NCBI GenBank assembly: GCA_016288825.1
Contig: JAEELH010000230.1
Location: 1 to 41,247 of the forward strand
Direction of reading: 5' to 3'
Length of the DNA: 41,247 nucleotides
Source of the DNA: Lachnospiraceae bacterium
GTDB lineage: Bacteria; Bacillota; Clostridia; Lachnospirales; Lachnospiraceae
The first letter of the stretch is position 1. Each line of letters begins with the position of its first letter. Of this stretch, positions 28,352 through 39,392 are shown one piece after another. The position numbers and the translations under genes are program-made. Under the pieces are notes generated by a model. The model ran no database searches and had not been told where the DNA came from. It worked only from the letters and a program-made list of their open reading frames with translations.

Positions 28352-29307
28352 TAGTCTTCACCTGCTCCCCTTCGCATGGTAATACCGCACCACTCACCAA
28401 TGTGGACCGTATCAAGTAGTACAAGGCCTCTGGCAGAAAGAGCGTCCAAAACCTCGTTTTCCTTGAAATCAATGATGCCGGAAGTCATAAGTATGCCTCC
28501 GTAAGCAAGTGTTGCACAAATAGCATCTGCCATGTCTATAATTATATCAGCAAGGATATTGCAGACAACGATATCGTAACCTCCGCCAACTTTAGCACGA
28601 AGCGCCTCATCGGCAGAAAGGTTTCCTACGTGGAAATCAACACCGGTCATATCAATATCATTTCTTTCCAGATTTTCTTTTGATGATACGATGCAATCAG
28701 GATCTATATCCAGAAGATCTGCTGTTTTTGCTCCCTTTTTCAAAAGTGCAATGGAAAGGATGCCGCTTCCGCAGCCTATATCAAGGACCTTCTTGCCGGA
28801 TATATCAAAGTCACTCAGCTGACCCAGGATTATCCTTGTACTTTCATGGGCACCGGTACCAAAAGACATACCCGGATCGATCTCTATATCGATACCGTTA
28901 CTATGGGTCTCTGACTCCTCCCAGCTTGGATGGATATAAATATTACCAACATTAAAAGCGTGAAAATAATCCTTCCAGTTATCTTTCCAATCAGCGTCAT
29001 CACACATCTCACAGGAAATACCGCCGGGTATCACATCGGACTCATCACCGTAAAACGACAGTTCACTTTCAATGTCTGAAATCAGACTTGCAGTATCGAA
29101 GTCTTCTTCTCTGTAAAGATAGATCCTGCATCCCTGATCCTCGGAAACATCGGGCTGAAGCTCCGGATACACTCCCGGAGTATACTCATCCTCCACAGCA
29201 GTGCCGTCGTCTATCTCCATCTCCTCGATACCCATATCGTAAAGAGCGGCGCAAACAATATCCTCATATTCAGGTGTTGTACCTATTATGATCTTCTGAT
29301 ACTTCAT
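28351..29307 (-). CDS. prmA: Ribosomal protein L11 methyltransferase
   Basis: IDPGMSFGTGAHESTRIILGQL, KVLDIGCGSGILSIALLKKGA, VVCNILADIIIDMA. AAAGG precedes the ATG at 29307. Confidence 0.94.
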   Translation of the reverse strand: MKYQKIIIGTTPEYEDIVCAALYDMGIEEMEIDDGTAVEDEYTPGVYPELQPDVSEDQGCRIYLYREEDFDTASLISDIESELSFYGDESDVIPGGISCEMCDDADWKDNWKDYFHAFNVGNIYIHPSWEESETHSNGIDIEIDPGMSFGTGAHESTRIILGQLSDFDISGKKVLDIGCGSGILSIALLKKGAKTADLLDIDPDCIVSSKENLERNDIDMTGVDFHVGNLSADEALRAKVGGGYDIVVCNILADIIIDMADAICATLAYGGILMTSGIIDFKENEVLDALSARGLVLLDTVHIGEWCGITMRRGAGED

Positions 29308-29385
29308 ATAATTGCCTTTCAAAAGAAAATGAACTATCTGTTATTGCAAACATGTCTTATTATAACTTAATTAATGTTAAAGTAA

Positions 29386-29434
29386 AGAAAAAGTCCGAAG
29401 CAACTGCCTTTTTAGATGGCACTGTTTCGGACCT
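29386..29434 (-). terminator. Terminator downstream of dnaJ
   Basis: Minus strand: GTCCGAAACAGTGCC...GGCAGTTGCTTCGGAC, then TTTTTC. Confidence 0.7.
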
Positions 29435-29438
29435 GATC

Positions 29439-30587
29439 TTATTTCATCCTATCACGAAAAGACTTTTTCTTTTTAGGAGCGCTGCTGGGATCTGATCCAA
29501 GAGAATTTCCACTCAAAAGATCATATTCCTTAAGTGCCTCCTTGGCATCCTTGGAAAGAGAAGTCGGAACCTCAACCACAAGTGTCACATAATGATCGCC
29601 TCTTGTAGCCTTATTTCTCAGGGAAGGAACTCCCTTTCCGCGAAGCCTTATCCTGGTTCCGGACTGTGTTCCGGCCTTGACTTCATAGGAAACCCTACCA
29701 TCCAGAGTTTCTATGATAACCTCTCCTCCAAGTGTAGCCACTGGGAAAGATATCATGCACTGAGAATAAAGGTCGTATCCGTTTCTCGTAAAATCCTTGT
29801 GCTGATCAACGATAACCTCAACCAGAAGATCTCCTCTGGGACCACCGTTAACTCCGGGCTCACCCTTTTCACGGATCCTGATGCTCTGGCCGTTATCGAT
29901 TCCTGCAGGAACAGAAACCTGGATCTTCTTTTTTTTCTGGACATAGCCTGTTCCGCGACAGTCAGGACACTTATCCTTGATTATCTGACCGCTGCCGCCA
30001 CAATCCGGACAAGTGGTAACATTCTGTACCATACCGAAAAATGACTGCTGAGTCATCATTACACGGCCCTTACCTCCACACTTGGAGCAGGTTGTCTTTG
30101 AAGTACCGGGCTTTGCACCACTCCCGCTACAGGTCGGGCAGGGATCCTTAAGAGGAAGCTCGATCTCCTTTTCACAGCCAAAAGCAGCCTCCTCGAATTT
30201 GATTCGGATACTGGTCCTGATATTAGAACCCTTCATGGGGCCATTAGGATTTCTGCTTCTTCCGCCTCCGAAGAAATCCCCGAAAATATCTCCGAAAAGA
30301 TCCGAGAAGTCCATGCCGGAGAAGTCGAAGCCGCCTCCTCCGCCGCCCATACCGCCGTCAAAGGCTGCATGACCGAACTGATCGTACTGACGTCTCTTAT
30401 CCGGATCCGAAAGCACAGCGTAAGCCTCAGATGCCTCCTTGAATTTTGCTTCGGCATCTTTGTCTCCGGGGTGCATGTCGGGATGGTACTTCTTGGCCAT
30501 CTCGCGATACGCCTTCTTTAATGCGGCGTCATCCGCACTTTTGTCGACGCCTAATACCTCGTAATAGTCTCTCTTTGAATCTGCCAT
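29439..30587 (-). CDS. dnaJ: Chaperone protein DnaJ
   Basis: [33 protein letters not shown]-rich region, four CxxCxGxG zinc motifs. Confidence 0.96.
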   Translation of the reverse strand: MADSKRDYYEVLGVDKSADDAALKKAYREMAKKYHPDMHPGDKDAEAKFKEASEAYAVLSDPDKRRQYDQFGHAAFDGGMGGGGGGFDFSGMDFSDLFGDIFGDFFGGGRSRNPNGPMKGSNIRTSIRIKFEEAAFGCEKEIELPLKDPCPTCSGSGAKPGTSKTTCSKCGGKGRVMMTQQSFFGMVQNVTTCPDCGGSGQIIKDKCPDCRGTGYVQKKKKIQVSVPAGIDNGQSIRIREKGEPGVNGGPRGDLLVEVIVDQHKDFTRNGYDLYSQCMISFPVATLGGEVIIETLDGRVSYEVKAGTQSGTRIRLRGKGVPSLRNKATRGDHYVTLVVEVPTSLSKDAKEALKEYDLLSGNSLGSDPSSAPKKKKSFRDRMK

Positions 30588-30613
30588 GGTTGTGATATCC
30601 TTATTACTCACTT

Positions 30614-31030
30614 AGTCCTGTACCGGATTTGGCGCTGCAATACCCTTGGCGACACGCTCCCGCTCCTGCGCTATGAGCACTTAGACGGTGCATCCTCGAG
30701 TATTATCGAGAGGTGCAGCGTCTTACGTGCGATGCCTGCCGGGCCCTTAGCGAGCATAACGAGCTTTAGTAGCCCGGCGGTTTAAACGAGGGTCGCTACG
30801 GGTATCACAGACGCCAAATCCATTTACTAAACTCAGTGTTATAGTATAAATACAATACTTAACTTTTAACAATCAGAATAGTATATAGGTCATGGACGAA
30901 TAGTACCCGTAGCGACCCTCGTTTGCCGTCGTTACTTCGTGGCACGAAGTGGCACGTTACGTAACGTGACGAGCAAACAAGGAGCGCGAGCGAGTCGCCG
31001 AGGGTATTATTCGTTCATGACCGGATTCAG
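30614..31030. repeat. Nested long inverted-repeat region (two foldback elements) in the dnaK-dnaJ gap
   Basis: Perfect 21-bp IR at 30784-30804/30904-30924; ~28-nt IR with 3 mismatches at 30639-30666/30981-31008; 20-nt IR at 30889-30908/31002-31021; 10-bp IR at 30625-30634/30812-30821; palindromes at 30934-30950 and 30953-30968. Confidence 0.85.
30843..30872 (-). promoter_or_regulatory. Candidate internal promoter for dnaJ: TTGTTA-N18-TATACT (minus strand)
   Basis: Located in the AT-rich spacer between the two foldback elements. Confidence 0.3.
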
Positions 31031-31045
31031 TTATATGATAATTAA

Positions 31046-32227
31046 TTAGACCTCTTTAAAGTCCGCATCAACGACATCGTCGTCAGATCCGCCTGCAGAC
31101 GCACCTGCGTTCATGTCAGGGCCGGCGCCAGCGCCCATATCCGGTGCAGGACCACCCTGTGCATTGGCTGCCTGAGCCTGCTCGTACATCTTTGCGAATA
31201 CCTTCTGAGCACTCTCCTGAAGCTTCTCTCTTGCAGCCTTGATCTCGGCAACATCAGATTCGCTCATGCTCTCAGCATTCTCATGCTTGTTAACCAGCTC
31301 CTTAAGTGCATTAAGGTCAGCTTCAACAGCACTCTTGTCAGCTGCATCGATCTTATCTCCGACTTCGGACAAAGCCTTCTCTGTCTGTACTACGAATGCA
31401 TCAGCATCATTCTTGGTATCAACAGCTTCCTTACGCTTCTTGTCCTGAGCCTCGAACTCAGCTGCTTCTTTAACAGCCTTCTCGATATCCTCATCAGACA
31501 TGTTGGAGCCGGCTGTGATAGTGATGTGCTGCTCCTTGCCAGTTCCAAGATCCTTAGCGGATACATTAACGATACCGTTGGCATCGATATCGAAGGTAAC
31601 CTCGATCTGAGGAACTCCGCGGCGTGCAGGAGGGATTCCGTCGAGACGGAACTGTCCCAGTGACTTGTTGTCACGCGCGAACTGTCTCTCACCCTGTACT
31701 ACGTTGATATCAACTGCTGTCTGGTTATCCTCTGCTGTAGAGAAGATCTGGCTCTTCTTTGTAGGGATAGTTGTATTTCTCTCAATAAGTCTTGTGGCAA
31801 CACCACCCATTGTCTCGATGGAAAGTGAAAGGGGTGTTACGTCAAGAAGAAGGATCTCTCCCGCACCTGCATCTCCAGCAAGCTTTCCACCCTGGATGGA
31901 AGCTCCGATAGCTACGCACTCATCAGGGTTAAGGGACTTATTGGGCTCCTTGTTGGTCAGCTGCTTAACCTTTGCCTGAACTGCAGGGATACGTGTTGAA
32001 CCACCAACGAGAAGGACCTTGGAAAGGTCTCCTGCTGTAAGGCCTGCATCCTTAAGAGCGTTCTGAACAGGGATTGCTGTACGCTCTACAAGATCAGCTG
32101 TAAGTTCATCGAACTTAGCGCGTGTAAGGTCCATATCAAAGTGCTTAGGGCCCTCAGCTGTAGCTGTGATGAAAGGCAGGTTGATATTGGTTGTTGTAGA
32201 AGGAGATAGTTCCTTCTTAGCCTTCAC
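31046..32227 (-). CDS. dnaK: DnaK C-terminal fragment (rest of NBD plus SBD), GTG-initiated ORF after an in-frame TAG
   Basis: [30 protein letters not shown]...[13 protein letters not shown]...[14 protein letters not shown]. Same frame as the upstream fragment (31046-32938 = 631 codons including the internal TAG). Confidence 0.93.
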   Translation of the reverse strand: MKAKKELSPSTTTNINLPFITATAEGPKHFDMDLTRAKFDELTADLVERTAIPVQNALKDAGLTAGDLSKVLLVGGSTRIPAVQAKVKQLTNKEPNKSLNPDECVAIGASIQGGKLAGDAGAGEILLLDVTPLSLSIETMGGVATRLIERNTTIPTKKSQIFSTAEDNQTAVDINVVQGERQFARDNKSLGQFRLDGIPPARRGVPQIEVTFDIDANGIVNVSAKDLGTGKEQHITITAGSNMSDEDIEKAVKEAAEFEAQDKKRKEAVDTKNDADAFVVQTEKALSEVGDKIDAADKSAVEADLNALKELVNKHENAESMSESDVAEIKAAREKLQESAQKVFAKMYEQAQAANAQGGPAPDMGAGAGPDMNAGASAGGSDDDVVDADFKEV

Positions 32228-32236
32228 TGCAGCTTC

Positions 32237-32971
<735 letters not shown>

Positions 32972-32981
32972 TTATAATGAA

Positions 32982-33083
32982 GTTCTGTTCGTTAAGCTTA
33001 GTCTTCGTTGTCACTCGACTTCGCTAATCTCACAGAACGGCCTCGCACCAAATTCACACTTCGCATCGCTCGTGTTCATTAAG
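32982..33083. repeat. Small repeat-flanked segment in the grpE-dnaK gap
   Basis: GTTCTGT(32982)/ACAGAAC(33032) IR; TGTTCGTTAAG(32986)/TGTTCATTAAG(33073) direct repeat, one mismatch. Confidence 0.4.
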
Positions 33084-33094
33084 TTGCTTTCGGT

Positions 33095-33811
33095 CTAGTT
33101 TGCAACTTTAACCATAGAATGTCTTACGACTGTGTCATGATATGTATAACCCTTTTGCAGAACTTCAACAACTTCACTCTCTCCGTACTGGTCATCATCA
33201 ACATGCATTACTGCATTGTGAAGTTCGGGATCAAACTCCTTACCCAAAGCTTCAATCTCCTTAACGCCCATTTCATCAAGAGCGGTGGTCATCTGCTTGT
33301 AGATCATCTGCATTCCCTCTGCAAAAGCATCATCGGGAGCACCTGCAAGCCCTCTTTCAAAATTATCGATGACCGGAAGGATCTTTTCCACAACGGACTT
33401 GGCACCCATGTCATACATTTGGGTCTTTTCCTTTTCGGATCTCTTGCGGAAGTTTTCAAACTCTGCCATCTGGCGCTTTACTCTGTCCTCGAGCTCCGCA
33501 ACCTTTTCCTTCATGGGATCCTTTTTTTCTTTTTTCTTTTTATCAAAAAGTCCCGAATGGATCTTGCCGTCTGCTCCGAACTTGTCCTCTTCCTTGTCCG
33601 TTTTAGGACTTTCATCGGAAGTTTTTTCTTCATCAGCCGGAGCGGCTTCTTCAGGAGTCTCTTCCTTGTCCGCTTCCGGACTTTCTTCCGATGTTTCTTC
33701 GGTTACAGGCTCCTTAGCTTCTTCGGTAGTTTCATCTTCAACCTTGACGTCTACCTTCTGCTCCTTATCGTCACTTTCGATCTTGATCTTCTTTTTTGTT
33801 TCCTTAGACAA
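33095..33811 (-). CDS. grpE: Nucleotide exchange factor GrpE
   Basis: Acidic N-terminus, then RVKRQMAEFENFRKRSEKEK, VIDNFERGL, FDPELHNAVMHVDDDQYGESEVVEVLQKGYTYHDTVVRHSMVKVAN. Confidence 0.95.
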   Translation of the reverse strand: MSKETKKKIKIESDDKEQKVDVKVEDETTEEAKEPVTEETSEESPEADKEETPEEAAPADEEKTSDESPKTDKEEDKFGADGKIHSGLFDKKKKEKKDPMKEKVAELEDRVKRQMAEFENFRKRSEKEKTQMYDMGAKSVVEKILPVIDNFERGLAGAPDDAFAEGMQMIYKQMTTALDEMGVKEIEALGKEFDPELHNAVMHVDDDQYGESEVVEVLQKGYTYHDTVVRHSMVKVAN

Positions 33812-33826
33812 TTTACTATACCTCTC

Positions 33827-34879
33827 TTACGTACTTTCTCCCTCTCCTCTTACTATCTTGCCAAGCTGAGATTTAAGGGATTTGAGATTATCCATAACGT
33901 TTTTGTAATCCATACGCTTGGGACCGATGATACCGATGGTTCCGCGAACACCCTCTCCCAATTCATAGGTTGCGGTAACAACACTGCAATCCTTCATGGT
34001 AGCTATGGGGCTCTCATCTCCAATATAAACCTGGATGCCGGTATGGTTGCCCTCTTCGTCCGACTGGATATCATTGATCAGGCTAACCAGCTCATCTTTG
34101 TTTTCAAAAGCGGAAATGAACTCGCTCGCTCTCTGGGAATCTGCCAGCTCAGGGTACTTAAAGATATTGGTAGCACCGCTGGTGTAGATCTCCAGGCCTT
34201 CCTCATCGGCTATGGTCTCGGCTATGGAAGATAAAACATCCTCTATTATGTCGCTGTATTCGCCGGCGCTTTCCTTCATGGCTGTAATAAGGCCAAGATT
34301 GATCTCCGACGCAGTCTTGCCATTGAGGTTTGTATTGAGAAGCATGTTGAGCTTCAACATGCTCTCATTGGAAAGGGCGTTTTCAACGGAAATGATCTTG
34401 TTTTTAACTATGTTGCCCTCCATAACTACTACGGAGAGGATCTGTCCGTTGTCCAGAGCCGAAAGCTGTACAAACTTTACTGACTTGCCATGAACTGCCG
34501 GTGCCGAGATAAGAGCAGAATACTGAGTGTTGTTTGCCAAAACTTTGGCAACCTGCTTCAGCATCTTTTCCATCTTCTCGGTCTTTTCGATCATCATCTC
34601 CTTAAAGTCCGCAACCTCTGCATCCTTTTCAGCGATGAGATGATCTACATAAAACCTGTAGCCCTTGTCTGAAGGGATACGCCCTGCCGAAGTATGAGGC
34701 TGAACTATATATCCCAGTTCCTCCAGATCCGACATCTCATTTCTGATGGTGGCGGAGGAAAGGTTCAGATCCGTATTCTTGGATATAGTACGGGATCCTA
34801 CGGGCTCACCTGTCTCAAGATAATTGGCGATTATGGCATTTAAGATCTTTTCTTTTCTCTCGTCTAATTCGTAATCCAT
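33827..34879 (-). CDS. hrcA: Heat-inducible transcription repressor HrcA
   Basis: MDYELDERKEKILNAIIANYLETGEPVGSRTISKNTDLNLSSATIRNEMSDLEELGYIVQPHTSAGRIPSDKGYRFYV. The longer ORF start (34906) falls inside CIRCE, so 34879 is preferred. Confidence 0.95.
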   Translation of the reverse strand: MDYELDERKEKILNAIIANYLETGEPVGSRTISKNTDLNLSSATIRNEMSDLEELGYIVQPHTSAGRIPSDKGYRFYVDHLIAEKDAEVADFKEMMIEKTEKMEKMLKQVAKVLANNTQYSALISAPAVHGKSVKFVQLSALDNGQILSVVVMEGNIVKNKIISVENALSNESMLKLNMLLNTNLNGKTASEINLGLITAMKESAGEYSDIIEDVLSSIAETIADEEGLEIYTSGATNIFKYPELADSQRASEFISAFENKDELVSLINDIQSDEEGNHTGIQVYIGDESPIATMKDCSVVTATYELGEGVRGTIGIIGPKRMDYKNVMDNLKSLKSQLGKIVRGEGEST

Positions 34880-34899
34880 ACACCACTTCCCCTTATCTG

Positions 34900-34926
34900 T
34901 TAGCACTCAATAAAAAAGAGTGCTAA
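34900..34926. promoter_or_regulatory. CIRCE operator TTAGCACTC-N9-GAGTGCTAA (perfect)
   Basis: Exact consensus inverted repeat with 9-nt spacer, upstream of hrcA. Confidence 0.97.
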
Positions 34927-34940
34927 TCATCCTAACGGAT

Positions 34941-34969
34941 AATTTACACCCTTTTACTGTTTTTGTCAA
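34941..34969 (-). promoter_or_regulatory. Sigma-A promoter TTGACA-N17-TAAATT for hrcA-grpE-dnaK-dnaJ
   Basis: Minus strand: TTGACA (34964-34969), 17-nt spacer, TAAATT (34941-34946), directly upstream of CIRCE. Confidence 0.85.
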
Positions 34970-34982
34970 CTATAAACTGTTT

Positions 34983-35843
34983 TTACATAAGATTAAGTTC
35001 TGCCAGAAGTGCTTCGATCTCGTTCTTATTGGGAAGAGCCTCAGAATCCTCTTCTGCCTTCTTCTTGCGTCTGACAAAGAATCTCTCCAGTTTTTCACGG
35101 AGTTTCTTTTCATCCACAGATTTCAAAATATAGTCCTCAGGATTTAGATCCAGCACCTTCATAACTGAATCACGCTCCTGAACACCCGTAAGAAAAATAA
35201 TGGGAATATGCCGCATCTCGTCATCGCTTTTCATCATCTGGTAAAAAAGCGGACCGTCCATAACAGGCATCTTATAATCAAGAAGGATCAGATCTACCCT
35301 GTTTTCACACAGCCACCTGATAGCCTGTGTTCCCGAATCCATCATGGTAATCTTGTATTCGTCATTAAGGGCTTCCTTGAGCATCCTCATATATGTCTTG
35401 TCATCATCCACGATCAGGATATGATGACGCTTTTTGGGAAGAATATAACCACGAATACCATCCCTGATAGTGCTGATCAACTCAGACATGTCCACCGGAC
35501 GCAAAAAGGATCTTGCTATGGCAGTTTGGGGAAGGAATTCAGTAAGCTTATCGTATTCTGCCTTCTCACAAACCACAATAAGGATACGGTCATTGTCAAA
35601 AACAAAGGTTTTAAGATCCTCGGCAAACTTGGCACCTCTGTTGCTATAGATCTCATCTCCAACATAATAGACAATGGGTATTGAGTTATCTCCCGCCATC
35701 TTAAGGGTCGAAAGATTAGGCTCAACATGCCTGGCATCGATCTCGGACTCGGAAAGTTTTTGCATAAGTCCGATTACGGAAAAAGATTCCTTCTTGCTGA
35801 CTATGATAACTTTGCCATTGATCGCAACATTGTTTTCGTCCAT
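34983..35843 (-). CDS. Two-domain response regulator: degenerate N-terminal receiver-like domain plus canonical REC
   Basis: HHILIVDDDKTYMRML...DLILLDYKMPVMDG...IIFLTG. The N-terminal half KVIIVSKKESF...IPIVYYVGDEI...FLRPVDMSEL lacks the acidic pocket. Confidence 0.85.
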   Translation of the reverse strand: MDENNVAINGKVIIVSKKESFSVIGLMQKLSESEIDARHVEPNLSTLKMAGDNSIPIVYYVGDEIYSNRGAKFAEDLKTFVFDNDRILIVVCEKAEYDKLTEFLPQTAIARSFLRPVDMSELISTIRDGIRGYILPKKRHHILIVDDDKTYMRMLKEALNDEYKITMMDSGTQAIRWLCENRVDLILLDYKMPVMDGPLFYQMMKSDDEMRHIPIIFLTGVQERDSVMKVLDLNPEDYILKSVDEKKLREKLERFFVRRKKKAEEDSEALPNKNEIEALLAELNLM

Positions 35844-35852
35844 AAAAGTCTC

Positions 35853-38168
35853 CTATAATATCTTTTCAATTATATTGCAGGCAGCATAATAGTCCATATC
35901 TTCCATGGCATCCTTGATCTTTTGGATGATGATCTCATCGTCTCCCATAAGATCATACTGTTCAAGAGATCTGAGGATAGCCATAACACCCGAATAATCC
36001 TCTGATCTGGCAAACTCAGAAATTGCAAGATAGGCATCTCGGAGTTCAGAGTCCGAACACAGACTTGAATCATTACTGAATACATCCAGACGTTTCTTGC
36101 ACTCCCGGTATTCCTTGATGAAAAACGGGTGAGCTCTTCGGATAGCTTCTATATCACCGTGCTTGCCGGCTTCCTCAAGTTTAAGTGCCTGCTCTGAGAT
36201 GTATGTCTCATTGACCAGTCTTGCGGAACTTTTAAGTCCGTGAACCTTGATGGTATAATTTGCGATATCTTCCTCTTCAAGATACCGATCAAGGTCTCTG
36301 ACCGTCTCATCTATGGATGAAACAAAGATCCTCATAAGAGCTTCCGGTACGTCCCGATCTTGACGACCTCTGTCGGTTTCAACACCATCATGCATTATCA
36401 GCTCGATCCTGGTATCACTGCCCAGAAGTCTGAACAGCACATCCTCCATATCCTTGGCGGTAACCGGCTTGGTCATATGAGCATCGAAACCAACATCGGC
36501 GTAAAGCTTTTCGCTGCCCTTGGAAACATTGGCGGTAAGCATAACGAACTTGGAATCCCTGCACTTACCATCCTCCTGCTCCTTGATGGCGTGAAAGGTC
36601 TCTATACCATCCATCTCAGGCATGAAATGATCAAGAAGGATCACGTCGTACTCATTTTCCTTTGTCATGGCCAGGGCCTGCAATCCGCCCTGTGCAGTGT
36701 CCACCTTGATATGCGTACTCATCAAAAGACGTCTGGCAACAAAAAGGTTTTCAGGCGTATCATCAACTACAAGGATACAGATATCCGGAGCATAAAGACG
36801 ACTCTTATATACCTCATACCGGGACTTTTCTTCAAAAGGATCGATCTCGCCAACACCTGTAACATCGATCACTTTTTGAGGTATAGTGGCCGTAAAGGTA
36901 CTACCTTCTCCGAAAACAGACTCAACCTCTATAGTACCTCCCATATGATCCAGGAATTGCTTGACTATGGAAAGTCCGAGTCCGGACCCCTCGATCTGCT
37001 TAACATCATTGTCAGCACGTCTGTAGGCCGTAAAGATATGGGGCAAATACTCGTCCTTGATACCTATACCGGTGTCCGTAATTTTGTATGTGATCAAAAC
37101 ATCCTTGACGTTTTTAAGCTCACAGGTTACTGAAAGTGTAACCGAACCCTCATTGGTATATTTTATTGCATTATATACCAGATTGACAAGTATCTGCTCA
37201 ATACGGACAGCATCACCTTTAACAACCATCGGGATCTCAGGTGAAATATCCATGATCAGTTTAATATCCTTTTGAGCAGCCTGTATGCTAAGCATACTCC
37301 ATACCGCCAAAAACATATCTTTTGTCTTGTAAGGGGCCTCACTGATCTCAAACATACCTGCACTGATCCTGGACATATCCAAAAGATCATTGATAAGATG
37401 TAAAAGCAGTCGGCTGGAAGAAAGGATATGACGGGCATCTTCATTAACAACCTCTGAAGTGTTTTCCCGAAGGATCATCTCATCCAGTCCGATAATTGAG
37501 TTAATGGGGGTCCTGATCTCATGGCTCATTGAAGAGAAAAACTGGCTTTGAGCCCCTGATAATTCCTCTATCTCAGTTTTTTGAGCCTCTGCCTGCACGA
37601 TCTGAACGGAAAAGTGCCTTCTTATATCCAAAAGGCTGATACCCAGAATAAGCTGAAAAGCCAGAAAAATAATAAGATTTGGAAGTGTCGAAGAAGAACC
37701 TGATGTAATAAACGTCAGGTACAACATAACAGCATCTGATGCCAAAGCGATCAGACCATATACCATATGTGACATGTAAAAACAAAGGGGAACTGCAAGT
37801 GAAAAAGTCATATAGGCCGTGGGATCGATAGTATGAGTCACTAAAGAATCATTATATGTGATCCCTATAGCCCATATAAAAAAGACAAAACCGCAGACAG
37901 GATTAGCCAGGTCCAGTATCCTGAACCTGTTTTTGATATCATTTTTTATATAAATAAGCAAAATATCATAAAGAACAGAAACAGTTAAAAGAGTAATGTA
38001 AAAAAAACGATATTTCCATAGATAGGCACCGTAAAATGGCGCATTAAATACAGTTACCAGCAACATTATCACTTCTATGATCGCAACAACAGCGATCATA
38101 AAAAATGATATCTTGGCTGATGACATGTAAGTACGCATAAGAACGTCATCCTGATTATTCTTATACAT
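35853..38168 (-). CDS. Hybrid sensor histidine kinase (multi-TM sensor - HisKA - HATPase - REC - Hpt)
   Basis: FFSSMSHEIRTPINSIIGLDEMIL, GDAVRIEQILVNLVYNAIKYT, GSGLGLSIVKQFLDHMGG, ILVVDDTPENLFVARRLL, VILLDHFMPEMDGIE, Hpt KVHGLKSSARLV. Confidence 0.93.
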   Translation of the reverse strand: MYKNNQDDVLMRTYMSSAKISFFMIAVVAIIEVIMLLVTVFNAPFYGAYLWKYRFFYITLLTVSVLYDILLIYIKNDIKNRFRILDLANPVCGFVFFIWAIGITYNDSLVTHTIDPTAYMTFSLAVPLCFYMSHMVYGLIALASDAVMLYLTFITSGSSSTLPNLIIFLAFQLILGISLLDIRRHFSVQIVQAEAQKTEIEELSGAQSQFFSSMSHEIRTPINSIIGLDEMILRENTSEVVNEDARHILSSSRLLLHLINDLLDMSRISAGMFEISEAPYKTKDMFLAVWSMLSIQAAQKDIKLIMDISPEIPMVVKGDAVRIEQILVNLVYNAIKYTNEGSVTLSVTCELKNVKDVLITYKITDTGIGIKDEYLPHIFTAYRRADNDVKQIEGSGLGLSIVKQFLDHMGGTIEVESVFGEGSTFTATIPQKVIDVTGVGEIDPFEEKSRYEVYKSRLYAPDICILVVDDTPENLFVARRLLMSTHIKVDTAQGGLQALAMTKENEYDVILLDHFMPEMDGIETFHAIKEQEDGKCRDSKFVMLTANVSKGSEKLYADVGFDAHMTKPVTAKDMEDVLFRLLGSDTRIELIMHDGVETDRGRQDRDVPEALMRIFVSSIDETVRDLDRYLEEEDIANYTIKVHGLKSSARLVNETYISEQALKLEEAGKHGDIEAIRRAHPFFIKEYRECKKRLDVFSNDSSLCSDSELRDAYLAISEFARSEDYSGVMAILRSLEQYDLMGDDEIIIQKIKDAMEDMDYYAACNIIEKIL

Positions 38169-38180
38169 AGTTCACTCCCC

Positions 38181-39392
38181 TTAGTTTCCACCCTCATTAT
38201 CAAGCAAAAATTCGCAAAGCACACGATTGGAAAGATCCATTCCCTGATCCGTAAGACAGATACGCCCCTCGTCATTTACAAGTAGTCCCTTTTCGGACAA
38301 CTCGTCAAACTGCCTTCCATACACATGCTCTATTCCAACTCCAAATTTTTCATAAAACTCGGAAGCATAAACTCCCTCTGTCATACGAAGTCCTAAATAC
38401 ATAAACTCCGCCATGGCATCCTCTCTGGTAAGGATCCTGCTGGAGGCAGCAATGGTTCCATCAAGATAATCCTCCATGGATACGGTATTGTCGATCCTTT
38501 CCTCATAGAAGCCGTCGATCTCCATCTTAAGGCTTTCCTCCAGGAGATCCTTGGTCATAAATGAAGAGGCTCCCAGGCCCACTCCGACATATGCCTTTCT
38601 TCTCCAATACCCTACATTATGACGGCAAAAATGATTGCCTTCGGCATAGTTGGATATCTCGTATCTATTGTATCCGTGGTCCCCCATCTCCCGCTCCACA
38701 AGCTTCATGAGTTCATAAACCTCATCATCAGATGGAAGGAAGTTGGTCTTGAGGCCTTTAGCCTGCCTCTGGGCATCCTTGCCGTATTTCTCGTAAAAAG
38801 GAGTACCCGGCTCTATCATCAGACTGTATGCACTGACATGCTCCGGTCTTATCATAAAGATTTCCCGAAGAGTAGCCATAAGCTTATCTTTTTTCTGTCC
38901 CGGAAGTCCTGTCATGATATCCACGTTGACATTGGAAATACCGCTGCGACGAACATTTTCATAAGCCTCAAGGAATTCCTTGTAAGTATGGATACGCCCC
39001 ATTGCACGAAGTTCCTCGTCATTAGCGGACTGAAGGCCGATGGATGCACGGTTGACACCAAGCCATTTATACTCTCTAGCCGCCTCAGCAGTTACGGTAC
39101 CGGGATTGATCTCAATAGTATACTCAGCATCATCGGGGATCCAAAAACAGTCCGTAATCGTACCCAGGATCCTCTCCATAAGAGGAAGCTCCAGACTGCT
39201 GGGTGTACCTCCGCCAATATATACGGATGTAACCTTGCCTGAGTATCTGGAGGATTTTGACTTGATCTCCTCACAAAGCTTTTCAGTATACTTTTCTTTT
39301 ATCTTGCTATCGTATACCCCTGAGCAAAAGTCGCAGTAATCACACTTTTTAACACAAAAAGGTATATGTACATAAAGTTCAAATTCACTCAT
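38181..39392 (-). CDS. hemW: Radical SAM heme chaperone HemW (oxygen-independent coproporphyrinogen III oxidase-like)
   Basis: [61 protein letters not shown]. Confidence 0.93.
   Translation of the reverse strand: MSEFELYVHIPFCVKKCDYCDFCSGVYDSKIKEKYTEKLCEEIKSKSSRYSGKVTSVYIGGGTPSSLELPLMERILGTITDCFWIPDDAEYTIEINPGTVTAEAAREYKWLGVNRASIGLQSANDEELRAMGRIHTYKEFLEAYENVRRSGISNVNVDIMTGLPGQKKDKLMATLREIFMIRPEHVSAYSLMIEPGTPFYEKYGKDAQRQAKGLKTNFLPSDDEVYELMKLVEREMGDHGYNRYEISNYAEGNHFCRHNVGYWRRKAYVGVGLGASSFMTKDLLEESLKMEIDGFYEERIDNTVSMEDYLDGTIAASSRILTREDAMAEFMYLGLRMTEGVYASEFYEKFGVGIEHVYGRQFDELSEKGLLVNDEGRICLTDQGMDLSNRVLCEFLLDNEGGN

Noticed and set aside
30614-31030. CRISPR array
   Set aside because: Repeats are inverted and unequal, with no regular direct repeat/spacer periodicity and no cas genes.
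30614-31030. IS element or integrated transposon
   Set aside because: No transposase ORF in or near the region. At most a non-autonomous foldback/MITE-like element.
33119-34234. 371-aa + strand ORF antisense to grpE/hrcA
   Set aside because: Phe/Leu-rich translation mirrors the Lys/Glu-rich coding of grpE/hrcA on the other strand. It covers well-supported genes and has no recognisable motif.
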